From Pyropia haitanensis (lineage: Eukaryota > Rhodophyta > Bangiophyceae > Bangiales > Bangiaceae), in assembly GCA_008729055.1 (NCBI GenBank), contig SDUX01000083.1, positions 53,798 through 117,797 of the forward strand: 64,000 bases of DNA, in the 5' to 3' direction. This document shows, piece by piece, positions 62,824 through 64,000 of the stretch (position 1 is the first letter of the stretch; each line of letters opens with the position of its first letter). The notes below the pieces were generated by a model. It saw nothing but the letters and a program-made list of their open reading frames with translations, made no database searches and was not told the origin of the DNA. A program made the position numbers and the translations under genes.

Positions 62824-64000
62824 ACGACGACAATGACAACGACGCGCGTGATGCGCAGAGCGCCGCCGACCACTGCTCGCACATGAGCGCGACCGCCGGT
62901 GGTCACCTGGCGACATCCCTCCTGTTTGCAACCCACATTGTCAACACGCTCTTTTTCATGAACGTCCCCACCGGGTCGGTTGAAGAGTCGTTTGAGCGCA
63001 TCGCGATGGCGACCAACCCAACGTCTACGACTGCGGCGGCCTACATTGTGCAGCTGTCCGCGTCATGCGAAGCGATCAGTCGGTCCGAGACGGTAGCGCC
63101 AGCGTTTATCCCGTGTGACGACCCCTCTCACCTGCCCGCCGGCGCTCCGCCTGGCGCGGTTTGTGGCACGCTGCTCCACCGTGGCCTTCACATGAGCACC
63201 GCCACCGTCGGTGCGCGGGTGAGAGCGGCTCAGCGGGAGCTCGGCGGGCTGCTCCAGCAACTCACCTTTGGCTACGACCCCACCGGCTCTGGCTTCTACG
63301 CCCAAGCCGTACAGCTGATCGACTCGCCAAACGTCCAGTCGCCCGGCGTCTCCTTCCTCGAGCTCCCCGTCAACGCCCGTCTCGTCAGTGGCTGGCGCAG
63401 CCACATGATTGCGTCTGGGGTGCTCGACTTGCCCGACTGCCCCGTCCGTGTCGCAGTCAAGCCGTCAGAGCGAGACCCGGGTGTGGAGGAGCTCGACCTG
63501 ACCGCCCCGCCGGTTGTAACCGACGCTGCCAAGCTCCGCAGCTGGCGTCAGCTCGCCAACCGCTGCCGGGCGCTCATTTGGGCGATAACCCACTGTGTAG
63601 GCGGCGCCCCTGCCCGCATGACAGAGTCGGCTGGCGTGCGCCTCTGCGCTTCCTCGGCCCGCGCCCATCGGTCCGTCTTTGTCCACAACGGGCTGGTCTA
63701 CACCGTCATCACCTACTGGAAGGGTCAAGTCGAGCGCCAGGGTACCGGACGGCCTATTGTGAGGTGGCATGATGCGCCGTCGTCGTCCCTCGTCATCCAG
63801 TACCTCGTCTTTGTCGAGCCGCTCGACGCCTACCTAAGCCGTGCTGTAGACCCGGCGGCGCCCTCTTCCACCCTCATTGGCGCCGGTCATGGCGGCGCCA
63901 TCGACCGGGCACTCCTTTTCCGCGACGAGCGCGGGCAGCAGCTACAGCCGCGAGCCTTGACGCCGCCCTCGCAGATGACCTCCTTCTCCGCGTCTCTACC
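60741..64000 (+). CDS. OrsD-like zinc-finger protein, probably N-terminal part of a RecQ-type helicase (cut by window)
   Basis: One frame stays open for 1,086 codons from the ATG at 60,741 to the edge. After a Ser/Ala/Pro leader and a (CCG)n polyproline run (about 60,961-61,048) come two zinc-finger-like sites: C141-x2-C144 with H's in LKHHLSTQSH, and C254-x2-C257 in FSVCYQCHTVAPTARLLTRL. This is the layout of the OrsD domain in fungal proteins. Later regions have polyGly/polyAsp inserts (about 62,790-62,840). The segment near residues 954-1010 (GGAPARMTESAGVRL, VFVHNGLVYTVITYWKGQ, then IVRWHDAP and VIQYLVFVEPL) resembles the block that precedes RecQ-type helicase domains in fungal telomere-linked OrsD proteins. 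A helicase beyond 64,000 is a prediction. Confidence 0.6.

Noticed and set aside
1..64000. Prokaryotic origin with operons and Shine-Dalgarno sites
   Set aside because: Transposon families, microsatellites, likely introns and satellite structure all point to a eukaryote.

Overview
The window looks like nuclear DNA of a very GC-rich eukaryote. The evidence is transposon families found only or mainly in eukaryotes (PIF/Harbinger with its Myb/SANT partner, Ty1/copia, a CACTA/Plavaka-like transposase, a hAT-like MITE), likely GT-AG introns, a TATA box, a long-unit satellite, and dense CCG/CCA microsatellites with poly-C tracts. I favour a bangiophyte red alga (Porphyra/Pyropia-like) from base composition and family mix. 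That is an inference, not something read from a marker gene.

Layout. 1-450 is a truncated copy of a 689-bp satellite. 441-2869 is an Ala/Gly-rich unknown on the minus strand, cut by a 46-base C run. 3834-16118 is a complete-looking giant PIF/Harbinger transposon (12,285 bp, 39-bp terminal inverted repeats, TAA target duplication). It carries a Myb/SANT-like accessory gene (+), a DDE transposase (-), a cysteine-rich cargo frame (+) and four internal tandem arrays, three of which share the octamer GCGGCCGC. 17.6-24.3 kb (minus) holds broken OB-fold-like frames that I tentatively compare with the telomere protein CTC1. 25.6-28.2 kb (minus) encodes an alanine-rich helical protein. 30.4-33.1 kb (+) is an intact Crinkler/RHS-type P-loop NTPase-nuclease, followed at once by a decayed SF1 (Sen1/UPF1-like) helicase fragment. 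34.3-38.4 kb is low-complexity GC-rich DNA.

40.9-44.2 kb (minus) is a zinc-finger, Plavaka/CACTA-like transposase with frame breaks. 45.7-51.7 kb (minus) is a degraded Ty1/copia element (gag, protease-integrase, RT-RNase H) split by a 915-bp hAT-like MITE with 8-bp target duplications. Its upstream end abuts a tandem array of the 689-bp satellite (51,693-57,340). After the array come hairpin-forming ACGTCC modules bracketing about 1.1 kb of polypyrimidine DNA. The right end starts a gene (60,741 to the window edge) with two C2H2-like fingers and a conserved region resembling fungal OrsD/telomere-linked RecQ-type proteins. It is preceded by a 26-bp-arm hairpin, duplicated E2F-like sites and a TATA box.

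Taken together this is an accessory, probably heterochromatic or subtelomere/centromere-like region built from nested mobile elements and satellites. The best intact systems are the Harbinger element, the Crinkler/RHS gene and the right-end OrsD-like gene.
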